A DNA stretch of 64,000 nucleotides from Cryptomeria japonica (Eukaryota; Streptophyta; Pinopsida; Cupressales; Cupressaceae). The translations under genes and the position numbers were made by a program. Each line of letters begins with the position of its first letter. Position 1 is the first letter of the stretch. This document shows positions 45,832-57,936 of the stretch, piece after piece. Where the stretch lies: assembly GCF_030272615.1 (NCBI RefSeq), contig NC_081415.1:232385303-232449302 (forward strand). Reading direction: 5' to 3'. The notes beneath the pieces are model-generated. The model was given only the letters and a program-made list of their open reading frames with translations. It ran no database searches and was not told the origin of the DNA.

Positions 45832-47699
45832 ATTTTTCTTTTGTGAGCGCGAGTCATGACCATACACAAATTTCCTCAAAATAATGAGAAAAAGGTGACA
45901 AGCTGGAATTGGATGAATGTGACTTGGTCAAGAAAGGTGATGAGATGATGCTAGATGAAGAAAAGGACTTAGAAAATTCATATTAGACTTGGGGTTGTTT
46001 TGATATGATTGGATTAAATGAGAGGTTGGCCCTTGGATTAGGACAAGAAATATTTGTATTTGGATGACACCTTGATTCTTGGATTGTGATTAGGCGAGGT
46101 GTAGGGATTAATGATGCAAGCCACAAAGAAAGGTAACAACAAAGCTAGGCTAAATCTAGATCTTTGGATTAGGATTTGATTTGGATTAAGTCTTCCCCTA
46201 CTTATGATAGGATGAGTTCCTAAGCAAGATTAGACAAGGATTAGGGTTTTGATCAAACCAAATGATTGAGACTAATTTAGAAAAGTTTTTGAGGTTGATT
46301 CTTTCTCAAGCACAAGACAACAAATGATAAAGATCTAAATAAGACTTTGCAAAGTGTTGACCTTGGATTAAGATTGATGATTGATGATTAGGTTAAAGGA
46401 CTAATTCGGTTGATGTGCTAAGTCCTCAAGGATGAAATGAAAATTATTATGAGAGAATGGATTTATGATAGGAAAAAGAAGGGGAAGGTCACCCAAGACT
46501 GGATTGATGGTTGGCCAGAGATATCAGTTTGGGATTGATGATCATTTGGATGGATGAAAACCAATTCAGGATTTGAAACAGGTGAAGACATTGAAATAGA
46601 ACTAAAGATGCTAAAATTTAGGGGCGTAGACCTCATTCCTTTGGAGTAAAGATGCCAAAATAGAGGCAAAGGAATTGATGTACAGACGAAGATGTTGATT
46701 CTCAGATTGTGACAGTTTTGGGATAAAATTTGGAAAATTTGGTTAAATTTTTGGTCAGTTTGGAAAATTTTAGATTTTTGTCTACTCTTGGCAAGAAAAA
46801 TAAAATAGTGACAAACACATTGGCCAAGGTAATGCTTCAGAGAAAGCATGAAAGTGAGGTGGGCCTAAGTTAACCCAATATAACAAAATTCACTAGTTTG
46901 CACAAATGAAGACACATAGAAAACATACAACCTAGGATGGAAAGTGGGAACCATTCAATGGGTCCCCCATGACATAGAAATACCTCAAACAAGAGGAAAA
47001 ATAGAGAATCTGGTAGCACTAGCTCCACTCCATGGCACACACTTCTTGGGCAATACCATATTCTCTTACTTTGAAGATCCAAAGATCTTTTAACTGAGGA
47101 ATTTCTGTCTCATCTTGAAAGGGTAAATGAGGGGTATCTACGGAATACGATCTACACACATTGAAACATCAAATGTAGGGATTTGGGATAATAAAACAAA
47201 GGTGTCTAGTAATTTTTTGATGAGTCCATTCCAACAATGAATTGGCGAAGCAAGTCACTCAAGGCTCTAAATGAGATTATCGGTGCAAAGAAGGCCTCCA
47301 CATACATCAAATTCACTTAGCACTCTAGTTGTTTGACCAAATATTTAATATAGTATCTCAAAAGACACTGCTTGAGATCATGTTGGGATAGATGATATCC
47401 CCTACATGTTCCAATTTGAAGTACCCTTGTGGAGTGATGAAATCCCCTATCAAAGATACCCCTCAACTACAAAAGAAAAGACGAGTGTTGTCAATCACCT
47501 TTCTCATCACCGAAGGCCCATGAAGGTGAGGGGAGAGGATAATAGGCATGATGATGTGTTGACCCTAGAAATTTGCAAGTGCACAAGACATGGCAAGAAA
47601 AAGTTCTTTTTAATCCCACATATAAATATTATCTACTCTAAATGTCGAAAACTAAACTAAACTAGTGACAATCTTGGACAAGTGAGCTACAAGAAACCA
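45832..47699 (-). other. Leader of minus-strand gypsy element; no gene seen
   Basis: Minus-strand frames at 46463-46849 and 46870-47082 are short and without domain similarity. No primer site was found. Confidence 0.35.
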
Positions 47700-48480
47700 T
47701 CTTAGCAGTCTAGAAAAATGATCTTGGATAGACTCACGAGCTGTGAAAACCCTATTTTGGTTAATAACACAAAAATCCTAATCACTCCGGCATAGACTCC
47801 GAAGTACAGGCACAAACACCAACGTCTACGAAGATGCTAACGTTTACATAGACACTAGCATTTGCATAGACTCTAATGTATGGCTTGAACCTAGAAACTT
47901 AAAGCAGAAAATAGGAAAAAATTAAGTCCAAACTTTGAAAAGGAGACGGAGGTTTATACTCATGGAGATGCTGAAGGCCTCAACATAGACGATGATTTCT
48001 GCATAGACGTCGAAGCAGGTGTTCTGCAGGAAATGTTAGCCGAAAAAATCAAAATTTAAATTTCAAATAGAGACCGGGAAAATGGTCAAATAGAGACATC
48101 ATTCCACAACACATATGGTGACATCTGCATAGATGTCGAAGCAGTAAATCCTAAAAAGATTGCCTAATCAGTCAAAAAAATTAAATTTACTGCTACAAAC
48201 CCGAATGATATGAAAGCAAAAAACACTAATCTAACTATTTTTCGTGATTTTTTTAATGTTATATTGTGATTTTTTTTTGGATTTTAAATTGATTAAAAGA
48301 TAAATAATACAGAAAACCATTAAAAAATAAACAATAGTTCAGATACATTGATCTACTAAATGTAGATGTCGATCCAAAAATTTGTACAAAATGGTTAGCA
48401 GGAAAAATTTGAATTCGAATGGAGACGTTATTCGGGCTAGGTGGAGATGCTAAAATAGTCTTGCGAAGACACTGAAATGC
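47700..48480. repeat. Degenerate GCATAGACGTCGAAGCAG repeats
   Basis: Repeated words GCATAGAC(G/T)(T/C)C, GGAGATGCTAA and CGAAGCAG at irregular spacing, for example near 47775, 47835, 47870, 47960, 47998, 48130 and 48420. Positioned just inside the LTR of the minus-strand gypsy element, as the repeat at 53800-54180 is in the Tat element. Confidence 0.6.
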
Positions 48481-48649
48481 AGTCTCAAATGCTGAGTCGA
48501 CAATCCTATGAGAAAATTGCTACCAAAAACCACCAAAATATTAGTAGAAAGGGACATGCATCCCACTGGGCATGCCATAATGAAGAGGGGAAAATCTAGG
48601 TCAATGCTTAGTTGAATAAACCATATAAACAACACCAAAAAAAACATTA

Positions 48650-49849
48650 AAATAATATAAATAACCATTATGCCTAGATGATCACTTCTTCCTCCGATTG
48701 AGCTTGATGAAGTAGAGGCGCTCTATTGCTCCACTTGATTTTCTCCTTGCGATGGTGGATTGTGGATTTATCTCCATTACACAACAAGATTGTATTAAAT
48801 TTGATGATGAATATGGATGATATGGATTGGCTATGGTAAGATTTTGGCATTATGAGGTTCCCATGGATGATTTTGGATCTCAAATTGACAACAAAAGAGT
48901 GGATTAAGGTATCAAATGGACAACATAAGAATATGATGATTTGTGAAGGGAGGAGACTCCAATTTATAGATTGAAGGAGGCCAAAATAGAGTGCAAAGAT
49001 TGATTCAAAATGAAGGGATAGGATTGAAAGAAAGTTGGAGAGAGGATTGAGAGGACAAGATGTGAGATTCAAGAGATATGTCATAAAGGCATTTATTGGC
49101 CCCATGCCCCTTAAGGTACATGGGGAAGAGCTCCCAAATACATTGGGAAGAGAAAAAGGAATTAAAAATTCCTTGGAGAGAGGGGAGAGGAATTAAAAAT
49201 TCCAAAATAAGAGGATGTGTGGGAAGACTAAATGAGAAAAGGAATTAAAAATTCCTTGGGAAGAGGATGCATGGGAAGATTTAAAGAATTTAAATTTCCT
49301 TGAAAGGATAAAAGTGGGTAGCATTTAAGGTTGGAGGATGAGATGGGAAATATATTTATGGAAAAGAGTTGACCCATCCCTAATCAAGGTGATTAGGGAT
49401 GTGAAAATGATTAAGGGTAATGATTAGTTGGCTTAGTGATGGATTAGAGTGCAAGTGAGAAAGTTAGGAGGATTTGACATGAGGAGAGATAATGAGTGGA
49501 GGAATATAAAATTGGGGTATAATGATAAGAATAGTTTGAGGGTGATTAATTAGGCTAGATGATATGATTAGGAAAGGTGATATGTAGGAATCACTTGGTT
49601 AACTTATTTATTTAAAGTTAATTAACTAATAGAGATTTAGAAGAAATAATGATTGAGATGACTTTAGAAGAATACAAAACTAATTAATCTATTGATAAAT
49701 TAATTATTGGAATATAGTGATAAGATTAATTAAATTTCATTTAATTAACCTTAAGAGGAAGGGGATCAACACAATTAAATTAATTAATTATGTAGACATT
49801 AATTGAATATTAATTTAATTAGTTTTAGACATCTACACCATGCAGATAG
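48650..49849 (-). repeat. Gypsy LTR (family A), minus orientation
   Basis: On the minus strand it starts TGTAGATGTCTAAAACTAAT and has CCTTCAATCTATAAATTGGAG near 48955-48975, matching 28700-29690. An alternative outer edge is 49974 (minus TGTAGCATCATAAATT), preceded by a polypurine-like AAAGTGGGGGTAAA. If that is right, the LTR is about 125 bp longer. Confidence 0.5.
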
Positions 49850-50022
49850 ATGACATTAGTTTTGAGCTAAAAAGATAAAAAAATAGGCTTGGATGAGAGC
49901 TAAAATGGGTCAAACAAACGTAGGAGCACAAAAAGTGGTGTAAATTATACAATATAATAATTTATGATGCTACATTTACCCCCACTTTAGTAGGAGTATG
50001 AGCCTATGTGCATACTTAGGGT

Positions 50023-50028
<6 letters not shown>

Positions 50029-50098
<70 letters not shown>
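50029..50098. repeat. (GA)~35 microsatellite
   Basis: Uninterrupted GA dinucleotides, between the gypsy LTR and the next copia LTR. Confidence 0.97.
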
Positions 50099-50101
<3 letters not shown>

Positions 50102-50265
50102 ATAAATTCAAGGTAACAAGCCCACAAGCTTAGGATCTTAACTCACACAATCGAATCCAAGGACACAAAACAAGACAAAAACAAACAAAAGGCAAAGAGA
50201 CAAAAAAAGATAAAAAAAAAAGATACAAAAAAGGGGGTTCCTACTAAAAAAAAGACTCCAAGTCA

Positions 50266-51517
50266 TGATGAACTTATAAGGCACCGAGAGGGGGGGTGAA
50301 TCAATGCAAGTAAAAACAATACAAATCTGATTATCGATTTTACCAACTTAAAAATCAATAGGCTTATAAGGGATAACACCAAGTATGCAATCACCACATA
50401 AATCATAAACCACATGACACAAGAATTTATACATGGAAAACCCAAATGGGAAAAACCATGGTGGGAGTTAGTACCCACAAGATCCACCATCTATAGTATA
50501 GATATTTGACCGGTTAAGGTCTGCAACACTCAGTTAGGGGCACACCCTATTAAGAGTGTCTAAGCCAGGTTAAGAGCTTTACAAAAGGCCTGTGAGGACC
50601 AACCCTTCTATGAGCTACACAAGTTATTGTGATTTGCAAACATAAGTTAATGTGTCACCTGGTTAGAGGATTTAATGACCAGACCTATTAAGATCCGACT
50701 GCACCCTATTAGGAGTAACCTTGTAAGAGGATTTTATTGCTACAACTGTTAGGGAGACAATAAGTACAAATGATCTCAGTATAACATCTTTTGTGTCTGA
50801 TAAGATCCTCTTCAAAACATTACAACATCACATAGACTTCCTCTCTCAACTCTTCTGATCATCACACTATTAGAAAATAAAAAATTTGCTAATATCGTGC
50901 ACGCTATCAAGCTCATACACATATATCCTTTCATACCTCATCAGACATTTAAAATTTTCATAAAGTCAGCTAGAACCTTGTTACAATTCCCTAGGTTCAA
51001 TGCGTCTAGATAATCTTGCATTGTACGCTTTAGTTATGTCAGCCACCAACATAACAAATCCAATTTTATGTCGTTTTACCGATGTGGGTGATTTTCATCA
51101 CTACCGGTTAAGTCTTCATCAACTAATCTATTCAATCAAACAAATCTCTTACCTGATCAAATCTGTACATGCGGTCACGAACATATATCCATCTGATAGT
51201 CTTCAATGCTGCTACAAAACTACATCATCTCATTCTTCATGATTTTCACGTACAGATTGTCGGAATGTAACACCATCAATGTTTTATCGGTTGAAGTCCT
51301 AATAACCAGTTCTGATAAAAAATGTCTCTACTAACCGGTTAAGACTTGTCAGTTGAGCTATAGGACTTAGATGACTTAAAGAAACATAGTTGCCATCAAT
51401 GACAACATATAGAATAGTCATCATACATAAATCTAATCTCAATACACAATAGACATAAATCGATTGTATCAAGTAAACACACATTACCAGTTTAGTACAA
51501 ATGATCAAATGCCAACA
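50266..51517 (-). repeat. 3' LTR of a third pol-less-type copia element
   Basis: About 1,252 bp, left edge near TGATGAACTT, right edge ATGCCAACA. It contains GAGAGGGGGGGTGAATCA at about 50286-50303, GGGAAAAACC and the GTGGG-AGTTAGTA-CCCAC hairpin near 50462-50480. A polypurine tract follows. Confidence 0.7.
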
Positions 51518-51531
51518 ACCTCCCCCTTTGG
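51518..51531 (-). other. Polypurine tract of the third element
   Basis: Minus-strand CCAAAGGGGGAGGT; flanking CCATCAATG is shared with the two complete pol-less elements. Confidence 0.8.
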
Positions 51532-52317
51532 CATTGATGGCAACAGTTAGGAAAATTTTGTCAACCAAGTGTGCAAAACAAAAATTGACTTCATGACATA
51601 CACCCCCCCTTAGTAATTGCATGTTGTTATAAAAATAAAAGACATTACCCCCCCTTAACTTTACATACAAAATTTTGACTCTTAAACTAATTCTACTCCC
51701 CGTTTGACAACAATGCCAAATAATGAAGTAAAATACATAAATTAAATCAAAATTTGTCATCAAAATTGCATGTATATATAGAGATAAAATTTTAAGGCCA
51801 TTACAATGCAATTCTTAAGAAAACATCACTGAAATGAAACTTCAACTATTTTAGATCATTGTCCCAAGTTTCTAACAGTGTCTCAGTAATTTCAACATGT
51901 GTCAGTATTTGTGCTGCAAAATCCTCCATGGCATCAAATGTACTCATCTCTAGAGTAGCCAAAATTGCCTCTGACTCTATGAATTCTCTTTGAAGAATAT
52001 CTACTTTTGGAAATAGTTGAGTCTAGAGTTCCTTCAGTGATCTGACCTGTTTTACTTGCTCAGTTTCATATAGTTCTAATTGGTGTTGTAATCAACAACC
52101 TTTCTACCAAAAGTGATTACTGAGTCGTGTATCGGTGTGAATGTTTCACTTAACTCTTAGAACTCCTTCTTAGTATCAACTCTCTTCTTTCTCAAGTCAG
52201 CACAAAATAGTGAAAATTAGGAGATAGCACTCAAAATCTTACAGTCGGTTTCCAATCCGGTCTTCAACAAGTCTTTATTCACTATTAGGGATACTTTGCC
52301 TTTATCTATTTTAATGA

Positions 52318-52557
52318 TTAACTGTTCTCCCCTTTTCTTCTTGTAATCCTTTCAACAAAAATGTATGCAGCTTCTTCAAGGGTTTTAAGTTGTTCACTAG
52401 CATCAACAACTAACTGTCCAAGTTTGGCAATAGGGGTAGCCAAATGTTCTGTATTAGTCTCTAGTAGAACACTTGACAAAATATCAACAATGGTCCTTAT
52501 AGTCTCTACTTCTCTTTGTTGTTCCTTCAATCTTTTCTTTTGTGCACGAGATTGCAT
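52318..52557 (-). pseudogene. C-terminal coiled-coil fragment, third pol-less-type element
   Basis: Eighty codons, MQSRAQKKRLKEQQREVETI to ITRRKGENS. The N-terminal part is highly charged and the rest heptad-like. It lies upstream of the polypurine tract, where ORF2 ends in copies 1 and 2, and the Tat LTR cuts it at 52560. LEEAAYIFVERITRRKG weakly recalls EETTDAWDIFFVEKEKQ of copy 2 ORF2. The region 51532-52317 has more minus-strand coding-like sequence broken by stops. Confidence 0.4.
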
Positions 52558-52559
52558 TG

Positions 52560-53723
52560 TGTATACACATAAAAATTGGCTATGAGAAATTAAATAAATA
52601 TTTTATATTTATTTAATATTTATTCTTCTATTAAATAGTTAATTTGAAAAAAATTATTTATTTAATTCATTTTCATGTCTTTCTATTAATTAATTTAATT
52701 GAAATATTTTATTAATTAATTCATCTATCTTATTCCTCTAATTAATTAAATATCTAATATTTAATTATTCCTCTAACCAAGTTAATTAAATAATTAATAT
52801 TTAATTATCTCCTCCAATCAATTAAATATCCAATATTTAATGGTTATTCTCTATCCTATAGTCTCAAATATTAAATAATTCTTAAATTATTTAATCCCTT
52901 TTCCAACTCACCCTCCATCTCCACTTCATCTTCTCTTTGCCAACTCATCAAACATGTGGCTAAGGAAATTAATGTTTCTTAAATATTAATTCATCATTTA
53001 TCTTCAACTTCCAAACTTAATGAAAATTATGTACGTACACATATTTCATAACCATTTCCTATATTCTCTCCAACACCCCTACATCTTAGGAAGGACTTGA
53101 GTCCACTTGTCCTCCCATGCTTAAATTTCCTCCAACCATCCCTAGATTCCCCCAGTCAAGGTGAGATGAGTGACACTTGCCTTCTCCTTCCCCCTTTCTC
53201 TCAACCTTCACCGTTGCTCACAGCCATCCAAATCTATAGATCTGATCATGACCGTTGATCTGAGCCACATCATCTAATCCTCTCAAAGTCTATAAAATCA
53301 GGAGCTTCAGTTGAGAGAGAGTTAGACTTCAAGAGACTTCAAGTGCATTTTGCAAGCTAATCTTATGCATTTGTGAGTTTTTGAAGCAAATAGCAATTAT
53401 CATATAACATAATCATTTTTAGCATAATCATGTAGTATTGCATATCATAGTATCAGTTAACTACAAGTTATCAGTCCATTCTTCATATGCCATCTTGGAA
53501 GCCAATAGTGCATTGTCTGAGAGCACACCATCTACAACTAGGAATAGTGGAGTTAGGACACAATGAGACATAAGCCATGAAAGTAAAAATAGCATTTTTA
53601 TTTCATATGTACTTCATGTAGTTTCATTGGTTGAATTTGGATTTCCTGTTGCATTTCCATTGGCATTTTGTGAAACTAACTTGTTACAGGTAACATTCTG
53701 AGGATGAAATTCAAGCTCACACA
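52560..53723 (+). repeat. 5' LTR of Tat element
   Basis: TGTATACACATAAAA to GCTCACACA, 1,164 bp. The first 350 bp are ATTTAATTAA-rich. TATA box TCTATAAAATC near 53288-53298. Confidence 0.75.
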
Positions 53724-53726
53724 TTT

Positions 53727-53744
53727 TGGCGCCCACCGTGGGGC
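53727..53744 (+). other. Primer-binding site of Tat element
   Basis: TGGCGCCCACCGTGGGGC, three bases after the LTR end. This is the common primer site of plant Tat-type gypsy elements. Confidence 0.9.
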
Positions 53745-53799
53745 TGGACCTCGCATATACCTTTAAAAATCTCACAAAAAAATAAAATTAACGCATTTG

Positions 53800-54180
53800 T
53801 AATGCAGATTCACGCATGTGTGAATTCTGACAGTGCTTTTGTCTGACAGGTTAGCACATTTGCATCACAGGTTAGCACATATGTCATGTAGGTTAGCACT
53901 TTTGTCTGGAAAACTATGCATTTGCATCATAGGTTAGTGCATATGTCATATAGGCTACAGCTTTTGTCTTAAATTTTGTGCATTCGCATCACAGGATCAT
54001 GCATTTGCATCATAGGTTAGTGCATATGTCAAAGAAATTGCGCTTTTGTATCCACAGAGTAGTGCTTTTGTAGTCTAAGTTAGCACTTTTGATCTGCATG
54101 TTAGCGCTTTTGAACAAAAAAATAGCGCATATGTTAGGTTAGCGCTTTTGTTTATAAAACTAAAAAAAATTTCTTTTAGG
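53800..54180 (+). repeat. Degenerate GTTAGCGCTTTTGT / GCATTTGCATCACAG repeats
   Basis: Roughly 20 words of two alternating kinds, (T/C)GC(G/A)CTTTTGT and GCATATGTCA / GCATTTGCATCA, mostly introduced by AGGTTAG. Begins about 55 bases after the primer site. Confidence 0.8.
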
Positions 54181-56005
54181 TCCGAATGTCCAAGAAATTA
54201 GATTTTTCAACATACTAACATGCATGTGCAGGATGGCATTTAAGGCAAATTTTATGCATTTCCTCATCTAGTTAATTAAAAGTCTTCATTTGGGAAGTAA
54301 TATATCATATCTTGTTCATCTAGCTTAACTAAGAGGATGAATTGACAACATGCAACTTGCATTTTTGGTATTTTCTCTAAAATAGTTGCACATAGACTTT
54401 TAAAAGGGCTAAAAATGAATACCATGCTTGTTGGAGCAACATCTCCAAATAGGACTTAGCCAACAAATTGCTTTAAAAAGGTTAAAAAGAACACTTGTAT
54501 TCTGTGTCTCGAAAGTGGTAGGTATATCCTCTCCCTTTAATTGGGTGATCAAAAAGCCAAACCCACTCTTTTACGCTTTCTTTACTTACAAGCAATTAAA
54601 TCCTTTTAGAGGGCTTACCTTCCTGAGCTGCCTTGAGGGGGCCAATGAGAGGGGAACAACCTAAAGTGGAAACGGGCTAATACCGAGTCCTTCCAATCCA
54701 CTATAAATAAATTGTGTGTGACAAAAGTCACAAGCAACATGTGCTGATAAGTTCATACCGACACTATGTTTCCCCATAAACCCTATGGAGTGTAACCTCT
54801 ATAGGCTGGGAACCTTCTGTATTTACAGAGCTGAAAGTGTCGCATGTATGGCCACATGACCGGAAGCCTTTACTAAAAACCACTTGTACTAGTTGCCAGA
54901 ATCCTTCTAGTTGTTGGCGCAAGAGATCGGACCTCTGAAGCGGCTCACATACATACGATTCCTAGTAGAGATATAAAGTTTTCCATGAGGATTTTTCATG
55001 GAAATTGATGCTTGGCTGCCTCGAAGAAGTGAGTGCCGAGGGTGGAGCCAGTGAGGTCAAGCATCTAAATATCTGCTTTGAATAGCGTAGCCTCAAGGGA
55101 AACTCCATGTGAGATTCAACAACTATTGTCTCAGCCTGCCATAGGGATTGTACTTGCTTGTTCATTTTGTTTATTAAACATTGTGTCTTCTATGTCTATA
55201 ACATGTTCCAAATGGTCAAAAATTGAAGAAAATTATCATCTACGAGTGAGCAAAAATCCAACAAATTGCTGAAAATTTTTGATCAAAAGGGTAATACAAA
55301 AGCTTTTCAACACTTGAAACATCAAATCAAAATCAAAGTGTCAAAACATCAATGTCAAAATAATTCTTGAAGTAGGCTTGTCTCTAAACCATCACATATT
55401 TTCAAACTAGCTCAAACAACTAGGTTGCTAATCCAACAAGTTATACTCAAAAGGTTCTATAAACATCAACATTTAACAAGCTATCAATTCAACCATCTCA
55501 AGTGCAAAAAAATCAACATCTTTGTCAAGTTTCTCATCAGGATAATCAAATCATCTATCACGAAGCTTGTTCAAATCTATACTAGGTTCCTAATCTTGGA
55601 TATATCTTTCCTATTTTGAACCTAGGTTATATCAAAACCAAAATTGCACCAACATTGGAATCAAACAAACTTGTGAATTGTCAAATGCTTATATGACTTT
55701 TAAGTATCACCTTAAGAAAAGAAAACCTAGTTACAAAGCTACTCAGAAAAGAATAAGATTCTTGTATATCAATCGCAAGATCTTATTGAAACATAGGACA
55801 TTCCTACACCATTTTCGTCACTACTTACATGGCTACAGTACAAAATTTGATGGTGAAACTTTACAAAGACGTGCCTGTCAACAAAGAGATGCTTTATCCC
55901 AACGAATAAACAATAGTGGTAAGATCAACAAAGTATATCTTCCTAAATCAATAATCACCTATTGACCTTGTCCTTTGGAACTTTCAACAACTTTGAAATA
56001 AACAC
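54181..56005 (+). other. Leader of Tat element
   Basis: No recognised protein. The part 54430-55000 is richer in G and C than its surroundings, with segments such as CTGCCTTGAGGGGGCCAATG and GATCGGACCTCTGAAGCGGC. The rest is AT-rich. A basic 95-codon frame at 55678-55965 has no known domain. Confidence 0.5.
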
Positions 56006-57773
56006 ATGCCAATTTGGACTAGAGCCCAACACAAACAACTTAGAAAACAACAACAAATGGAGGAAGAAGATACTCCTCTACTCCACACTTTTGGATTCAC
56101 CATTGTTGATGAAGAAGCAGTCAATAACACCATTAGAGACCTAGAGGAAGATTTCAAATTTGATAGGCTAATGGAAAAATTGTTGGCTAAACAAAAAGAA
56201 AAATATCTCTTGATGTTGGCAAAATCTGGAGCCAAACTACCACAAGACTTTAACATGGAAAGCTTGAAACAAGATACGAAGACAAGTAACGCCCAAAACA
56301 CAAATGAGCAAAATAATGAAGATGTGAACAAAGAAAGTAACGAAGAAACAAGGAAAGAAAGGGATGATAAAAGAAAAGTGCGTAGTGACAAAAAGACTCA
56401 CGATGAAACAAGGAGAGATTATGTAGATAATCCGTTATCAAACCTTACTCAACAAATACAAACTCTACAACAATAAATACAAGACATGAAAAATGGGACA
56501 AGCTCCAAGAAATATTCATTACAAGATATATGCCCATATCCTTTTGATAAAAATTTGAATATGGTACCATTTCCGCAACATTGCGAGATTCCTAAATATG
56601 ACAAATACGATGGAAAATCTGATCCTCAAGATCACATTAGGGAGTTTTGTACTATGAGCATGGAATTTTCTCACAATGAAACTTACCTTATGCATCTTTT
56701 TCCTACGAGTTTAAATGGACAATCAATGGAGTGGTTTTCAAGAAGGATCCTTTGAAGAACTTGTGAATAGGTTTATTTCACAATATTCCTACAATATAAG
56801 GAATGAAATAACAATACTAGATCTCTATAATGTTAAACAAAAGAATGGTGAATCCTTTATGATTTTCTTGCAATGATGGAAATGCATGTTTAATAGTTAT
56901 CCCTAAGATGTACCTGATCAAGAAAAAATGGATATATTCATTGATAATCTTATCAGTGAAATGAGTTATCGATTAAGTATGCAATGTCCTCCCTCTTTTG
57001 CCAAAATGATGAAAAGTGGTCTGAAAATAGAGAACACAATGGTAAAGAAAGGAGAACTAAAAATTTACAATAATTCATACAACAACAACAACAATGACAA
57101 ACCCAAGTTCTGGTCAAAGAATAAGAATGTCGGCAATGAAGGGAATGACGATAATAGTAATACAAAACAACAACAACCAATTTTCAATCTATCAAGTCAA
57201 AACCCAAGAAATAACAATCCAGAAAACAATAAAGCTAAGTCCTTTTTCTCCAAACCATGGAGGAAATTCACAAACATAGGAGAATCTTTGGAATCAGCTC
57301 TAAAAACTTTGCTTGCTAACAAATTGATTGTTTTGCCAGAAGCAAGAAATTATGAACCACCAGTCAAGCCCAATTGGTGGAATGACAATCATTTTTGCAA
57401 CTATCATAGGAATAAAGGACACCTAACAAATCATTGTCAGAGATTCAAATACCTTATCCAAGATCTAATCAATAATGGAACCATCACAGTGGATAGCCAT
57501 AAAACAAATGAATCACACTTGGCTTTCAAAACTCCACTTCCAAATTATGACAAAGGTGAATCGTCTGAATTAAAAGATGACAAAGGAAAAGCCAAGATGA
57601 ATTACACTTATACCTACGATGATGTAGTGAATGTAATCATTGTTAACAAAAATTCATCTTCTGAACCAATCAATGTTATCACGAGAAGCAAAGCAAAGAT
57701 TACTTTTCCAGGTGTAACAAAAGATCCAACATCCAATCCACAACAATACAATTTATTAGAGCAATTACAGTGA
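56006..57773 (+). pseudogene. Tat-type gag
   Basis: ATG at 56006 (MPIWTRAQHKQLRKQQQMEE), a charged N-terminal region, stop at 56474-56476, then the capsid domain: CEIPKYDKYDGKSDPQDHIR, HLFPTSLNGQSMEWFSRR, a frameshift near 56750, and SFEELVNRFISQYSYNIR. Two further stops lie near 56875 and 56905. After an Asn-rich spacer there is a zinc finger of C-x2-H-x4-H-x4-C type (CNYHRNKGHLTNHC, near 57396-57438), the Tat variant of the usual CCHC knuckle, followed by IQDLINNGTI. Ends at a stop at 57773. Confidence 0.85.
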
Positions 57774-57936
57774 ATACCTGCTCGAATATCAATTATAGAA
57801 CCTCTCAAGATTTCACCTATGCATAAGGAAATTTTGGAGAAAGCTTTAGTAGAAACAACAGTTTCAAAAGATTTGGATGTAGATCAGTTCCAAAATATGG
57901 TAGGACACCTTATAACTCCTCATTGCTTATCATTTT

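Noticed and set aside
46463-47082. Minus-strand frames of 128 and 70 codons
   Set aside because: No domain, low-complexity composition, and located in a gypsy leader.
51299-51811. 170-codon minus-strand Cys/Leu-rich frame
   Set aside because: It crosses the LTR edge and polypurine tract at 51517, so it cannot be a gene of the element.
55678-55965. 95-codon basic frame upstream of Tat gag
   Set aside because: Considered as an extra upstream protein of Tat/Ogre elements, but no motif and the length is within chance for AT-rich sequence.
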